A DNA stretch of 64,000 bases from Schauerella fraxinea (GCA_030849965.1 JAVDKL010000001.1:868001-932000), one strand, 5' to 3'; numbered from the stretch's first letter, positions 27,528 through 37,242 are shown. Translations and numbers: made by a program. The notes: a model not told the origin generated them from the sequence alone.

Positions 27528-27609
27528 TGCTCATTGCAGTTTGCTCAGTGCGGTTCGCTCAGTGCTGTCCGCTCAGTGCAGTTTGCTCAGTGCAGTTTGA
27601 TCAACGCGG
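27528..27609. repeat. 14-bp tandem repeat array (about 5.8 copies)
   Basis: The unit TGCTCAGTGCAGTT occurs five times head to tail from 27528 to 27597 with one to three changes per copy, and a decayed sixth copy runs to 27609. It fills the space between two convergent genes; the sixth copy covers the stop codon of the minus-strand lipoprotein. There are no spacers, so it is a minisatellite, not a CRISPR array. Confidence 0.85.
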
Positions 27610-28047
27610 CTTTTTGACCGGTTCGTGCGGCATATAAGACGTGCAACCGGTCACGCCGTAGACGATGGCGTCGTGCATGGCATCCACGGCCACCTGGTTC
27701 CAGATGCCCTCGCCCCACATGGCGATGCGCACTTCCGAACGGGATGCATCCAGCGCTTTGATCTCTACCCGCACGATATCGTTGCGGGTGAACGGCGCTT
27801 CGACCAGCGTTTGCGCCGTTCGGCCCACACTATCCACGCCGCCGCGCACCGCATACGCGGAGTCGCCGGTCAGGCATTGCTTAGCCTGCGCGTCGGCCAT
27901 GCGCCACGCCTGCTGATACTCGACGTTGGCGGTAAAGTTCGAGGACGGCGAACCGCTCTCGGGGGTAATGCCCAAGGCGCAGCCCGACAAGCTGGCTGCC
28001 AACACCACCGTTGCCGCCACGGCACGGAAATTCATTCGGTCATTCAT
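27601..28047 (-). CDS. Predicted lipoprotein, function unknown
   Basis: A 148-residue protein starting MNDRMNFRAVAATVVLAASLSGCALG. A signal peptide with lipobox Cys (LSGC, about residue 23) predicts a lipid-anchored envelope protein; a start at 28035 (MNFRAV) is also possible. The mature part contains YQQAWRMADAQAKQCLTG and a C-terminal pair of segments, MWGEGIWNQVAVDAMHDAI and TGCTSYMP. The two mature cysteines could form a disulfide. I do not recognise a characterised family. It is divergent from the S9 peptidase gene, and its 3' end runs into the 14-bp tandem array. Confidence 0.75.
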   Translation of the reverse strand: MNDRMNFRAVAATVVLAASLSGCALGITPESGSPSSNFTANVEYQQAWRMADAQAKQCLTGDSAYAVRGGVDSVGRTAQTLVEAPFTRNDIVRVEIKALDASRSEVRIAMWGEGIWNQVAVDAMHDAIVYGVTGCTSYMPHEPVKKPR

Positions 28048-28107
28048 CGGATTTCTCACAAAAGCGCACGGCGCATTATGCGACAAGTCGGGCCCGGGCC
28101 GCCGGCG

Positions 28108-28133
28108 CCCCGGTAAGCGACCCCGGTAAGCGA
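28108..28133. repeat. 13-bp tandem duplication
   Basis: CCCCGGTAAGCGA is present twice in direct succession, at 28108-28120 and 28121-28133, in the divergent region between the lipoprotein and the S9 peptidase genes. Its role, if any, is unknown; it could alter spacing in a promoter region. Confidence 0.6.
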
Positions 28134-28261
28134 TCCTGCCACCAACCGTGCCGCAACGGCGCACGGGCCGGTTCGACAGCCCCGGCGGGCCTATGGCATG
28201 ATCGCCGATTGGGCCAGCGCCAGGCAACGCCCCGCGTTGGCCGCTATCGGAGATTCTCTAC

Positions 28262-30181
28262 GTGCGTCATCTTATGAGCTATACCCTCATCGCCGCCAGC
28301 CTGATCGGCGCGTCCGCCGGCGCCGCCAGCGCCCCGCCCGTGTATCCGCTGCAAGATTTCTTCCGCAATCCCGAAAAGGGCTTCTTCCGGTTGTCCGACG
28401 ACGGCAAGACGCTCGGCTTCATGCAGCCGGCCGCCATCGACGGTCAGGCCGCCCGCATGAACATCTTCGTGCAGCCGCTCGACGGCGCCAAGCCGGTCGG
28501 CGAGCCCCGCAAGCTCACCAGCGAATCCGCCCGCGACATCAGCAACTTCTTCTGGAAAGGCAACCGCACGGTGCTCTTCCAGAAGGATTTCGGCGGTGAC
28601 GAAAACTTCCACGTGCTGGCGGTGGACACCGAAACCGGCAAAGTCACCGATCTCACGCCCTTCGAGCAGGTGCGCGCGGGCATTACCGACGACCTCGAAG
28701 ACGATCCCGACCACGTGCTCATCACGCACAACCAGCGCGATGCGCAGGTATTCGACATCTATCGCGTCAACGTCCACACGGGCGAAGCCAAAATCGTGGC
28801 GCAGAATCCCGGCAACGTCGTGGGCTGGCAAACCGACCATGCCGGCCAAGTACGCGCCGCCATCACGAGCGACGGGTTGAACACCACGCTGCTGTACCGC
28901 GAGAAAGAAGCGGACGAATTCAAGCCGCTCATCACGACCGATTACAAAACCAATGTCAGCCCGGCGTTCTTCACGTTCGACGACAAGCAGATGTACGCGA
29001 TCAGCAATCGCGGCCGCGACAAACTCGCGCTGGTGGTGATCGATCCGGCGACGCCCGACCAGGAAAAGCTCGTCTTCGACCCGCAAGTGGCCGATCTTGC
29101 CGGTGTGGACTATTCGCGCCGCCGCCAGGTGCTCACCCAGGCCAGCTTCGAGACGGACAAGGTGCAGCGCAAGTTTTTCGATGCCGAAACCGAAGCGCTC
29201 TACAAGAAGCTCGAAGCCCAGTTGCCCGGCTACGAAGTGATGGTGCAAGGCGCCACGCGCAACGAAGATAAGTTTGTGGTGGCGGCCTACAACGACCGAA
29301 CGGCAGGCGCCCGCTATATCTACGACCTCAAAACGGATGCGCTGACCAAGCTTGCCGATATCAATCCCGCCTTGTCCGAACAACACATGGCCCCGATGAA
29401 GCCGATCAGCTTCACCAGCCGCGACGGCAAGACCATTCACGGTTACCTGACCGTGCCGGTGGGCCGCGACCCCAAGCAACTGGCTTGCGTGGTCAATCCC
29501 CACGGCGGGCCGTGGGCGCGCGACAGCTGGGGCTACAACCCTGAAGTGCAGTTTCTGGCCAACCGCGGGTATTGCGTGCTGCAGATCAACTTCCGCGGCT
29601 CGACGGGCTATGGCCGCGCGTTCTGGGAAGCCAGCTTCGGCGAATGGGGCCTGAAGATGCAGGACGACATCACCGACGGCGTGAAATGGATCGTGGACCA
29701 AGGCATCGCCGATCCCAAGCGCATCGGGATCTATGGCGCCAGTTACGGCGGTTATGCCACGTTGGCCGGGGTGACGTTTACGCCCGACCTGTATGCCGCA
29801 GCCGTGGACTATGTGGGCGTATCCAACCTGTTCACGTTCATGAACACCATTCCGCCCTACTGGAAGCCGCTTCTGGCCAAAATGCAGGATATGGTGGGCG
29901 ATCCCGAACGCGACAAAGCCCGCCTGACCGCCACATCGCCCGCGCTGCACGTGGACAAGATCACCACGCCGCTTTTCATCGCTCAAGGTGCCAAAGACCC
30001 GCGGGTCAACAAGGACGAGAGCGATCAGGTGGTCGCTGCCTTGAAAAAGCGCGGCGTTGAAGTGCAGTACATGGTCAAGGACAACGAAGGCCACGGCTTT
30101 CATAACGACGAGAACAAGTTCGAGTTTTATGACGCCATGGAGCAGTTTCTTCGCACCCACCTGAAGCCCGACGCGCGCTGA
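28262..30181 (+). CDS. S9-family (prolyl oligopeptidase-like) peptidase, exported
   Basis: A 639-residue serine peptidase with a signal peptide ending around GAASA, so probably periplasmic. The GTG at 28262 is chosen because GGAGA lies eight bases upstream; the ATG at 28274 is the alternative. Residues 30-370 form a beta-propeller-like region, and the C-terminal alpha/beta-hydrolase domain carries the triad Ser494 (GASYGG), Asp579 (AKDPRVN) and His611 (EGHGFH). Enzymes of this group cleave short peptides, often as dipeptidyl or acylaminoacyl peptidases. The exact specificity is not clear. It is a single-gene unit. Confidence 0.9.
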   Translation: MRHLMSYTLIAASLIGASAGAASAPPVYPLQDFFRNPEKGFFRLSDDGKTLGFMQPAAIDGQAARMNIFVQPLDGAKPVGEPRKLTSESARDISNFFWKGNRTVLFQKDFGGDENFHVLAVDTETGKVTDLTPFEQVRAGITDDLEDDPDHVLITHNQRDAQVFDIYRVNVHTGEAKIVAQNPGNVVGWQTDHAGQVRAAITSDGLNTTLLYREKEADEFKPLITTDYKTNVSPAFFTFDDKQMYAISNRGRDKLALVVIDPATPDQEKLVFDPQVADLAGVDYSRRRQVLTQASFETDKVQRKFFDAETEALYKKLEAQLPGYEVMVQGATRNEDKFVVAAYNDRTAGARYIYDLKTDALTKLADINPALSEQHMAPMKPISFTSRDGKTIHGYLTVPVGRDPKQLACVVNPHGGPWARDSWGYNPEVQFLANRGYCVLQINFRGSTGYGRAFWEASFGEWGLKMQDDITDGVKWIVDQGIADPKRIGIYGASYGGYATLAGVTFTPDLYAAAVDYVGVSNLFTFMNTIPPYWKPLLAKMQDMVGDPERDKARLTATSPALHVDKITTPLFIAQGAKDPRVNKDESDQVVAALKKRGVEVQYMVKDNEGHGFHNDENKFEFYDAMEQFLRTHLKPDAR

Positions 30182-30378
30182 CGGAAGTGCCGCCCCCGCC
30201 ACTGGTTTGTAACAGCCAGGTGTGCATGCGGGGCGGCCCCATTTGCCGGGGCACGCCTGCCAGGCGCGTGCCCAGGCGCTCCCCCCTCCCCAAGGCGCGG
30301 CAATCGCGTTAAATTTAGTTACGGAAACTCATTGCCCCATCTTGGGTCTGAGCGGTTCCGCGAATAGAATGCGAGTCG

Positions 30379-32943
30379 ATGAATACCCGCCACCGCTCTA
30401 CCCCACCTGACGCCGCTCCCGCCTCCCGCTTCTCGATCAAACGACTGGTAGTCCGCCTTGCCGTGCTTTGCGCAGGCCTGGGCGCGTGCGTCGTCATCAT
30501 GCTGGGACTGGCCTTTGCCATTACGTGGCCGAGCCTGCCCGAACTGCATGCGGTCACCAATTACCGGCCAAGCGTGCCGCTGCGCATCTACACCGCCGAC
30601 AAGGTGTTGATCGGCGAATATGGTGTGGAGCACCGCAACGTGCTGCGCTTCGATGAGTTTCCCGAGGTGATGCGCCACGCCATTCTCGCAGCGGAAGACA
30701 GCAATTTCTACCAGCACACAGGTGTGGATTTCATGGGCGTGGCGCGGGCCACCGTCAAGAACACGATGCGCATGTCGGCCAGTGAAGGGGCGAGCACGAT
30801 CACCATGCAGGTGGCGCGCAACTTCTACCTATCGTCGGAAAAAACCTTCCTGCGCAAGTTCTACGAATTGCTGTTCACGTACAAGATCGAGTCGGAGCTG
30901 TCGAAAGACCAGATCCTCGAGCTGTACATGAACCAGATCTACCTGGGCCATCGCGCCTATGGCTTCTCGGCCGCGGCGCGCACGTACTTCGGCAAACCGC
31001 TGTCGGAGGTTACCCCCGCCGAAGCCGCGATGCTGGCTGGCCTGCCCAAGGCGCCGTCGGCCTACAACCCGATTGCCAACCTGAAGCGCGCCACCCTGCG
31101 CCAGCATTACGTGCTGGGCCGCATGCGCACGCTGGGCTATCTGAACGAAGCCGACTACCAAACGGCCATGAACCAACCGCTCTCGATCGGCCGGGCCGAC
31201 GACAGCCCGGATCGCGTGGCCAACCATGGCGAGTATCCGTCCGAGCTGGCGCGCCAATTGGTGTTCTCGGTGTATGGCGATGAAACGTACTCCAAGGGTC
31301 TGGACGTTTACACCACGATCGATTCGAAAGATCAGCGCGCGGCCTATCAATCGGTGCGCAATGGCGTGCTCGACTACACCCGCCGTGCCGCCTATCCCGG
31401 CCCGGAAGGCCGCGTCGAGCTGCCGAACGACATTGAAAAAGATGCGGACGCGTTCGATGACCTGCTGGACGATATGCGCACCAGCCATCCGAACAGCGAT
31501 GACCTGATCGCGGGCGTGGTGCTCGCCGCCAGCCCCACCGAAGTGACGGTGGCCGTGCGGGCCGACACCCTCATCAAAATCACCGACAAGAAAGTGCTGG
31601 CAGTGGTGGCCCGCGCGCTGGCGCCCAAGGCGAGCGACGACCTGAAGCTTTCGCGTGGCGCCGTCGTTTACGTGCGCAATACCGGCGAGAACAACTGGGA
31701 AATCCTGAACATGCCGGCGCTGCAAGCGGCGCTGATCTCGATGGCACCCGAAAACGGCGCGATCAAGGCGATGGTTGGCGGTTTCGACTTCTCGCGCGGC
31801 AAGTTCAATCGTGTGACGCAGGCTTGGCGCCAGCCGGGCTCCAATATCAAGCCGTTCCTGTATGCCGCCGGTCTCGAGCGCGGATTGACGCCCAGCACCG
31901 AAATTTCCGACCAGCCGTTTACCATGACGGCCGCGCAAACCGGCTCACGCGCCTGGGCGCCGAAGAACGACAACAACCGCTACGAGCCTTTCCTGACGTT
32001 GCGCCAGGCGCTCTACCGCTCGAAAAACATGGTGTCGATCCGCATCATGCAAGCCATTACGCCGGAATACGGTCGCGAGTATTTTTCGCGCTTCGGGTTC
32101 GACAAGAACCGCTGGCCGGCGGTGTTGCCGATCGCGTTGGGCGCGGGCAGCGCCACACCGCTTCAGGTGGTCAACGCCTATTCGGTGTTCGCCAACGGCG
32201 GTTATCGCGTAGCGCCGTTCCTGATCGACCGTGTTACCGACCGCTCGGGCAAGGTGCTCATGACGGCGCAGCCGGACGTGGCCGGCGACAACGCTGTGCG
32301 CGCCATCGATCCGCGCACCGCATGGCTCATGAACGACATCCTGCGCGGCGTGGCCCGCTACGGCACGGGCGCGCGCTCCTATCGCACGCTCAAGCGTGAC
32401 GACGTCGGCGGCAAGACCGGCACCACCAACGATTCGGTGGACGTGTGGTTCTCGGGCTACACACCCAAGCTGGCGACGACGGTGTGGATGGGCTTCGACC
32501 AGCCGCGTTCGTTGGGCTCGACCGAGTTCGGCAGCGGCCTCGCCTTGTCGGCCTGGCTGGATTACATGCAGCCGGCGCTCAAGAGCGTGCCGGTTACGCC
32601 CCCGCCCACCCGTCCCGAAGGTCTTCTGGTCGAGAACGGCGAGTATTACTATGCCGAATTCCCGCCGGGCCAATCGGTGGCCTCGCTCGACTTGCCGTCG
32701 GACGAAAGCTCGCTGGATGCGTTCCTGAACAATGCCCGACCGGCAGACGGCAGCGGGATGATGATCCGACCGATGGACAATGGTTTGAACAACAGCGGCT
32801 CGACGACGCCCGCCATGCCGGCCAATCCCGACGGCGCGATCCCCGTGCCGCAAGCGCCGCCGCAACGCGGCCAAATGCCATCGGGCAGCGCGCCTCCGGC
32901 GGCACAACCGGTGCCGATTCCGGCGATTCCCGTACCGCGTTAA
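30379..32943 (+). CDS. Class A penicillin-binding protein (PBP1A family)
   Basis: An 854-residue bifunctional peptidoglycan synthase, anchored by one N-terminal helix (about residues 28-50). The glycosyltransferase domain has catalytic Glu106 in AEDSNFYQHTGVD plus ASTITMQVARN. The transpeptidase domain has the nucleophile Ser488 and Lys491 (SNIK), the SKN motif in YRSKNMV and Lys679 in the KTGT box. The tail after about residue 800 is rich in Pro, Ala and Gln and likely disordered. It lies away from the pil genes that often flank the main mrcA in Burkholderiales, so it may be a second PBP1A paralogue. A strong terminator follows. Confidence 0.93.
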   Translation: MNTRHRSTPPDAAPASRFSIKRLVVRLAVLCAGLGACVVIMLGLAFAITWPSLPELHAVTNYRPSVPLRIYTADKVLIGEYGVEHRNVLRFDEFPEVMRHAILAAEDSNFYQHTGVDFMGVARATVKNTMRMSASEGASTITMQVARNFYLSSEKTFLRKFYELLFTYKIESELSKDQILELYMNQIYLGHRAYGFSAAARTYFGKPLSEVTPAEAAMLAGLPKAPSAYNPIANLKRATLRQHYVLGRMRTLGYLNEADYQTAMNQPLSIGRADDSPDRVANHGEYPSELARQLVFSVYGDETYSKGLDVYTTIDSKDQRAAYQSVRNGVLDYTRRAAYPGPEGRVELPNDIEKDADAFDDLLDDMRTSHPNSDDLIAGVVLAASPTEVTVAVRADTLIKITDKKVLAVVARALAPKASDDLKLSRGAVVYVRNTGENNWEILNMPALQAALISMAPENGAIKAMVGGFDFSRGKFNRVTQAWRQPGSNIKPFLYAAGLERGLTPSTEISDQPFTMTAAQTGSRAWAPKNDNNRYEPFLTLRQALYRSKNMVSIRIMQAITPEYGREYFSRFGFDKNRWPAVLPIALGAGSATPLQVVNAYSVFANGGYRVAPFLIDRVTDRSGKVLMTAQPDVAGDNAVRAIDPRTAWLMNDILRGVARYGTGARSYRTLKRDDVGGKTGTTNDSVDVWFSGYTPKLATTVWMGFDQPRSLGSTEFGSGLALSAWLDYMQPALKSVPVTPPPTRPEGLLVENGEYYYAEFPPGQSVASLDLPSDESSLDAFLNNARPADGSGMMIRPMDNGLNNSGSTTPAMPANPDGAIPVPQAPPQRGQMPSGSAPPAAQPVPIPAIPVPR

Positions 32944-32961
32944 CGCCGAAGCGTGATCGAC

Positions 32962-32992
32962 AAGGGCCTCTATCTCAGAGGCCCTTTTTTTT
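32962..32992 (+). terminator. Intrinsic terminator after the PBP gene
   Basis: A perfect 10-bp stem (AAGGGCCTCT and its complement) with an ATCTC loop is followed by eight consecutive T residues, a textbook rho-independent terminator 18 bases after the stop. Confidence 0.92.
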
Positions 32993-33063
32993 ATTGGCTG
33001 AACCGCCAGTCCTTGATGAGTTGCCGTTCCTTGGCGCAAGCCGCCATCGACCGGGCAAACCCA

Positions 33064-34041
33064 TCAGTGCGAAGACACATAGTCCGACGCGGCATGCGCT
33101 GGCGGCACGGCAAAATTATCCCGCATACGTTTTGCCTCTTCGGCAGGCGGCCGCCCAAACAGGCGTTTGAATTCACGGTTGAACTGCGACGGACTTTCAT
33201 AACCCACCGCGTGACTGGCGGTGGCGGCCGTGATGCCTTGACGCACCATCAAGAGCCGCGCCTGATGCAATCGCGTCGACTTCACATACTGCATGGGCGA
33301 CGTGCTGGTGATCGCCTTGAAATGGTTGTGAAATGTGGGCGCGCTCATTCCGGCTTCCCGCGCCAATTGCGAGAGATCCAAAGGCTGGGCGTATGTGGCA
33401 TGAATACGGCGTAACGCCTTGCCGATCTTCCCGAACTGCCCCTGCATCGCCAAGGCGGACCGCATGGTCTGCCCCTGCGGTCCGGTCAGCACACGAAAGT
33501 AAAGCTCACGCACCAATGCCGGGCCGAGGATTGCGGCCTCGAGCGGCGTTGCCATGGCCTCGAGGAAGCGCAGCAGCGATGCGCCGAACGCCGCGTCGAT
33601 CGGACTGGACAGCATGCTTTGCGGCGCGGCCACCGGCATCGCCGTCCCCGCGCGATCGATCTGAATCATCAATTCGGCCGCCATCTGAAAATTCAGATGG
33701 AGATAGACCGCAAGCAATGGCTGTTCGGGTGAGGCATCGGTTTCCATCACAAAGGGCACCGGCACTGAGACGGCAAGATAATGCTGTGCGTCGTACAGAT
33801 ACACCTGATTGCCGAAGTAGCCGCGTTTGCGCCCTTGGCAGACGATCACGATGCCCGGATCGTACAGGACCGGCGTGCGTGACAACGGACGGTCAGATCG
33901 CAGGATGCGAACATCCGGCAAGGCCGTCAGGTTGTAGCTTTCGTGCGCGGCCAAGCCCCGGAGCAGCGTCACCATGCGCGATTGCAGGGTGACATCAGGC
34001 CACACGCCTGCGGCGTCATGCGACGCGTTTTCCAATGACAT
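33064..34041 (-). CDS. AraC-family transcriptional regulator
   Basis: A 325-residue regulator. The N-terminal half matches the AraC_N ligand-binding type found with YqhC-like regulators (LYDPGIVIVCQGRKRGYFG, then YLAVSVPVPFVMETDASP). The C-terminal half has two helix-turn-helix units, LDLSQLAREAGMSAPTFHNHFK and ITAATASHAVGYESPSQFNREFKRLFG. YqhC-type regulators often respond to aldehydes and switch on a neighbouring oxidoreductase. That fits the divergent short-chain dehydrogenase gene 110 bp away, which is the probable target. Confidence 0.9.
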   Translation of the reverse strand: MSLENASHDAAGVWPDVTLQSRMVTLLRGLAAHESYNLTALPDVRILRSDRPLSRTPVLYDPGIVIVCQGRKRGYFGNQVYLYDAQHYLAVSVPVPFVMETDASPEQPLLAVYLHLNFQMAAELMIQIDRAGTAMPVAAPQSMLSSPIDAAFGASLLRFLEAMATPLEAAILGPALVRELYFRVLTGPQGQTMRSALAMQGQFGKIGKALRRIHATYAQPLDLSQLAREAGMSAPTFHNHFKAITSTSPMQYVKSTRLHQARLLMVRQGITAATASHAVGYESPSQFNREFKRLFGRPPAEEAKRMRDNFAVPPAHAASDYVSSH

Positions 34042-34151
34042 GAGCCCTCAAGCCTTGATATGAATAGGCAACGAAATCAGATTTTTCGATCTTATTATTG
34101 CCCTTCGCTGAGAATACCATGCAAGGACTCTGAATCTTAAAGGTCCTCTCC

Positions 34152-34985
34152 ATGTCATCCCCAAAGCTCATTTTCATCACCGGCGTCAGCAGTGGCTTCG
34201 GCCGCGCACTGGCACAAGAGGCACTGTCTGCCGGCCATCGCGTGGTGGGTACGGTACGCAGCCTCGAAGCAAAACAATCCTTCGAAGCACTTGATCCTGC
34301 CCGGGCGTTCGGGCGCCTGCTGGACGTCACAGATGCCGCTGCAATCGGCATCGTCGTGAACAGCGTGGAAGCGCATATCGGCCCGGTGGATGTGTTGGTC
34401 AACAACGCGGGTTACGGCCACGAGGGCGTCATGGAAGAATCGTCGCTGGATGCCATGCGCCGGCAATTCGATGTCAACGTGTTCGGCCCGGTAGCTGCGA
34501 TGAAGGCGGTCCTGCCCTACATGCGCGCGCGTCGACGCGGCCATATCCTCAATATCACTTCGATGGGCGGCTTCATCACGATGCCCGGCATCGCGTATTA
34601 CTGCGGCAGCAAATTTGCCTTGGAGGGCATTTCCGAAGCGGTGGGCAAAGAAGTGAAGCCATTCGGTATCGCCGTAACGGCCGTGGCGCCCGGCTCCTTT
34701 CGAACGGACTGGGCCGGCCGTTCCATGATCCGGGCAGAGCGCGCTATTTCCGACTACGACGCCCTCTTCGACCCGATCCGCCTGGCGCGTGAAGCCAAGA
34801 GCGGTGCGCAACTTGGCGATCCAGTCAAAGCCGCGCGCGCCATGCTGGCAGTCATCGAGAGCGAGACGCCGCCCGCTCATCTGCTGCTCGGCAGCGACGC
34901 GTTGACGTTGGTGCGGAACAAACTGACCGCGTTCGCCGTCGAGATCGACACTTGGGAAGCCGTCACACGATCGACCGACGGTTGA
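34152..34985 (+). CDS. Short-chain dehydrogenase/reductase
   Basis: A 277-residue classical SDR. The cofactor-binding motif is T10-G-V-S-S-G-F-G17, followed by VLVNNAGYG and the catalytic Y150-C-G-S-K154 with an upstream Ser in NITSMGG. A basic residue after the second strand (VVGTVRS) suggests NADP(H) preference. It has the oxidoreductase form seen in many AraC/SDR divergent pairs. The substrate is unknown, probably a carbonyl or alcohol sensed by the AraC regulator. It stands alone on this strand and is convergent with the phosphatase gene. Confidence 0.9.
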   Translation: MSSPKLIFITGVSSGFGRALAQEALSAGHRVVGTVRSLEAKQSFEALDPARAFGRLLDVTDAAAIGIVVNSVEAHIGPVDVLVNNAGYGHEGVMEESSLDAMRRQFDVNVFGPVAAMKAVLPYMRARRRGHILNITSMGGFITMPGIAYYCGSKFALEGISEAVGKEVKPFGIAVTAVAPGSFRTDWAGRSMIRAERAISDYDALFDPIRLAREAKSGAQLGDPVKAARAMLAVIESETPPAHLLLGSDALTLVRNKLTAFAVEIDTWEAVTRSTDG

Positions 34986-35066
34986 TCCGCACCCCCGGAT
35001 TTCACGGCTGGCGGCAAGGTCCATTCGGCAAGGAGCCGCGCTTGCCGGCCAAACGCCTTCGCTCAA

Positions 35067-35747
35067 CTACAACGGCGTCAACGACGCCAGATCAAGCAAT
35101 GTGAAATACCCATCCGGTTGCCAGCCGGCGGTGTCGATATGCAGCACGTTGCCGAGCGTGCGCGGTTCCGTCACAGGCGTATGCCCCACCACGATGGCGC
35201 GCACGCCGACCACGCCGCGGCTGTCGTCGTCTTGCAGGCGGCGGCGCGACCATTGCGCATGGGTGCGGGTGCGGCGACGGTGGCTGCTGAACGCGCCAGA
35301 TAACGTCTGCCAATCGGCCACCGGGCTGTCGGCGTGCAAGATGCCTACCTTGCCTTGCGCCGTGTCCACCTCAATGGCCACCGGCAGCACGGCAAACGCA
35401 TCGACGAACTCGCGTTGCCGGTCTCGAGGCAAGTCCAGAAACCACCCTCCGCCGTAGGTGCGCCAGTTGTCGATGTCGACTTGGCCCGTGCGCAAGTGGC
35501 GGATCGCGTAGTCCTCATGATTGCCCTGCACCGCGAAAAACCACGGCTGCGCCAGCCAGGCCAGCGCGTGTTCGCACTCCGGGCCGCGATCCACGAGATC
35601 GCCCACCGAGAACAGCCGATCGCGGTCAGGATCGAAGGCGACCCGATCCAGCGCGGCGCGCAACTTGGAAAAATGGCCGTGGATATCGCCCACGGCGATG
35701 TCCCGTCCCAGCGTGTTGCGGGACACCAAAAGCACGTCTGAAATCAT
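35067..35747 (-). CDS. Metallophosphatase (PrpA/lambda-phosphatase type)
   Basis: A 226-residue cytoplasmic protein phosphatase of the calcineurin-like fold. The three metal-binding motifs are clear: GDIHGHFSKL, GDLVDRGPE and GNHEDYAI, with the later VVGHTPV. These match the PrpA/PrpB and lambda phosphatases, which remove phosphate from serine, threonine, histidine or tyrosine residues. No kinase is encoded nearby, so a target is not evident. It is divergent from the PepSY operon. Confidence 0.88.
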   Translation of the reverse strand: MISDVLLVSRNTLGRDIAVGDIHGHFSKLRAALDRVAFDPDRDRLFSVGDLVDRGPECEHALAWLAQPWFFAVQGNHEDYAIRHLRTGQVDIDNWRTYGGGWFLDLPRDRQREFVDAFAVLPVAIEVDTAQGKVGILHADSPVADWQTLSGAFSSHRRRTRTHAQWSRRRLQDDDSRGVVGVRAIVVGHTPVTEPRTLGNVLHIDTAGWQPDGYFTLLDLASLTPL

Positions 35748-35845
35748 AGGTTTAGTGTAACCGGCGGTGGGCCAAAGTGCCGAGAATCGATACCATTCGT
35801 GTTAACGTCTGCGACTTGCGCAATCGGTGTGCTGCCCGTACTCAT

Positions 35846-37015
35846 ATGACCGCCGCTTCTAAGATAAAAACCTGGTATGTCGTCCACAAATGGACAAGTC
35901 TGGTCTGTACGTTGTTCCTGCTGATCATCTGCCTGACCGGGCTGCCGTTGGTGTTCCATCACGAAATCGAGCACTGGTTGGACGACTCGGCGCCGTACGC
36001 CACGTTGCCTGCCGATGCGCCGCGCGCATCGCTCGATACGCTGATCGCCAAGGCCCGCGAGCGCTATCCCAACGAAGTCGTCATGCATACGTTCATCGAC
36101 GATGAAGAGCCGCAAGTGCTGATCGGCATGGCGCCGTCCACCTCTAGCCCTTTCGATCTGATGCATAGCGTCAAATTCGATGCGCGCACGGGTGACATTC
36201 TGCAGGACGGCCCCAAGCTTGGCGACGAAAAGTTCACGTTCATGGGGATCATGCTGGCCTTGCATGTGGACCTCTATGCGGGATTGGCGGGCGAATTATT
36301 CCTGGGCTTCATGGGCTTGCTCTTCGTCATCGCCATCGTGTCGGGCGTGGTGCTGTACGGCCCTTTCATGAAAAAACTCCCGTTTGGCACGATCCGCGCC
36401 GAACGTTCGCGGCGCCTCAAATGGCTCGATCTGCATAATCTGCTGGGCGTGGTGACGTTGGTATGGGCCTTTGTGGTGGGTCTCACCGGCGTGATCAACG
36501 AACTCTCGACGCCACTCTTTCAATTGTGGCAATCGCAGGCGTTGCCGCCGATCATGGCCCAATATCAAGGCAAACCGCCGCCCACCACGCTGGCTTCCGT
36601 GCAGTCAGCCTACGAGACAGCGCAAGCGGCCGTCCCGGGCAATGCGCCGATCTCGATTACCTATCCGGGTAGCCCTTTCGGCACACCGCGCCATTACGTG
36701 ATCTGGACCAAAGGCGATACCCCTTTAACCTCGCGCCTCTTCACGCCGGTGCTGGTGGACGCTGGCACCGGCGCGCTGTCGCAAGTGGTGCAGATGCCGT
36801 GGTACTTGAAAGCGCTCGAGATTTCGCGGCCCCTGCACTTTGGCGATTATGCGGGGCTGCCGCTGAAGATACTCTGGGTGATTCTCGACCTGATCACGAT
36901 CGTGGTGTTGGTGAGCGGCGTGTACTTATGGCTCGCACGCCGCAAGGCCACCGATGCACGGGTTGCCGAACTCGTGCGACGGCATGAACAAGCACGCACC
37001 ACGGTGCCGGTATGA
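35846..37015 (+). CDS. PepSY-associated membrane (PepSY_TM) protein
   Basis: A 389-residue inner-membrane protein. The ATG at 35846 begins the conserved WYVVHKWTSLVCTLFLL; an earlier in-frame ATG at 35777 adds non-conserved residues. Four membrane helices are visible (near residues 15-40, 145-170, 200-225 and 350-375), with periplasmic PepSY-like segments between them. Proteins of this family are often found in iron-uptake loci and may include a ferric-chelate reductase function, but no siderophore genes lie here. Its stop overlaps the start of a 71-residue membrane protein. Confidence 0.85.
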   Translation: MTAASKIKTWYVVHKWTSLVCTLFLLIICLTGLPLVFHHEIEHWLDDSAPYATLPADAPRASLDTLIAKARERYPNEVVMHTFIDDEEPQVLIGMAPSTSSPFDLMHSVKFDARTGDILQDGPKLGDEKFTFMGIMLALHVDLYAGLAGELFLGFMGLLFVIAIVSGVVLYGPFMKKLPFGTIRAERSRRLKWLDLHNLLGVVTLVWAFVVGLTGVINELSTPLFQLWQSQALPPIMAQYQGKPPPTTLASVQSAYETAQAAVPGNAPISITYPGSPFGTPRHYVIWTKGDTPLTSRLFTPVLVDAGTGALSQVVQMPWYLKALEISRPLHFGDYAGLPLKILWVILDLITIVVLVSGVYLWLARRKATDARVAELVRRHEQARTTVPV

Positions 37016-37227
37016 CACCGCCGAGAAGCCGATTCTGGTTTGTATGGGGAGCGCCCATCGTGCTGGGCGTGCTGAGCGTGCTCGGCCTCTTGTCTGCCCT
37101 GCTTGGTACCGGCGTGTGGCACTGGGGCTCCTGGCTCATGCTGGCGATACCGATCGTTGTCATCGTGCGTTATTGGTGCGGTCCGAAGCCGGCTTCCGCT
37201 TCGCAGGCGACCCACAAGCGCCAATAG
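37012..37227 (+). CDS. Small two-helix membrane protein, hypothetical
   Basis: A 71-residue protein starting MTPPRSRFWFVWG. There are two hydrophobic segments (about residues 10-32 and 37-55) and a basic tail. Its ATG overlaps the PepSY_TM stop by four bases, so the two are translationally coupled, and a role with that protein is likely. I do not recognise the family. Confidence 0.7.
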   Translation: MTPPRSRFWFVWGAPIVLGVLSVLGLLSALLGTGVWHWGSWLMLAIPIVVIVRYWCGPKPASASQATHKRQ

Positions 37228-37242
37228 GCGGATAATGCGGCC

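Noticed and set aside
27528-27609. Possible CRISPR array
   Set aside because: Units are contiguous with no unique spacers and no cas genes are nearby; the same holds for the 19-bp array at 60652-60778. Both are simple tandem repeats.
30342-30370. Promoter TTGGGT-17-TAGAAT before the PBP gene
   Set aside because: The spacing is good, but the -10 would end only nine bases before the ATG, implying a leaderless mRNA; too weak to list as a feature.
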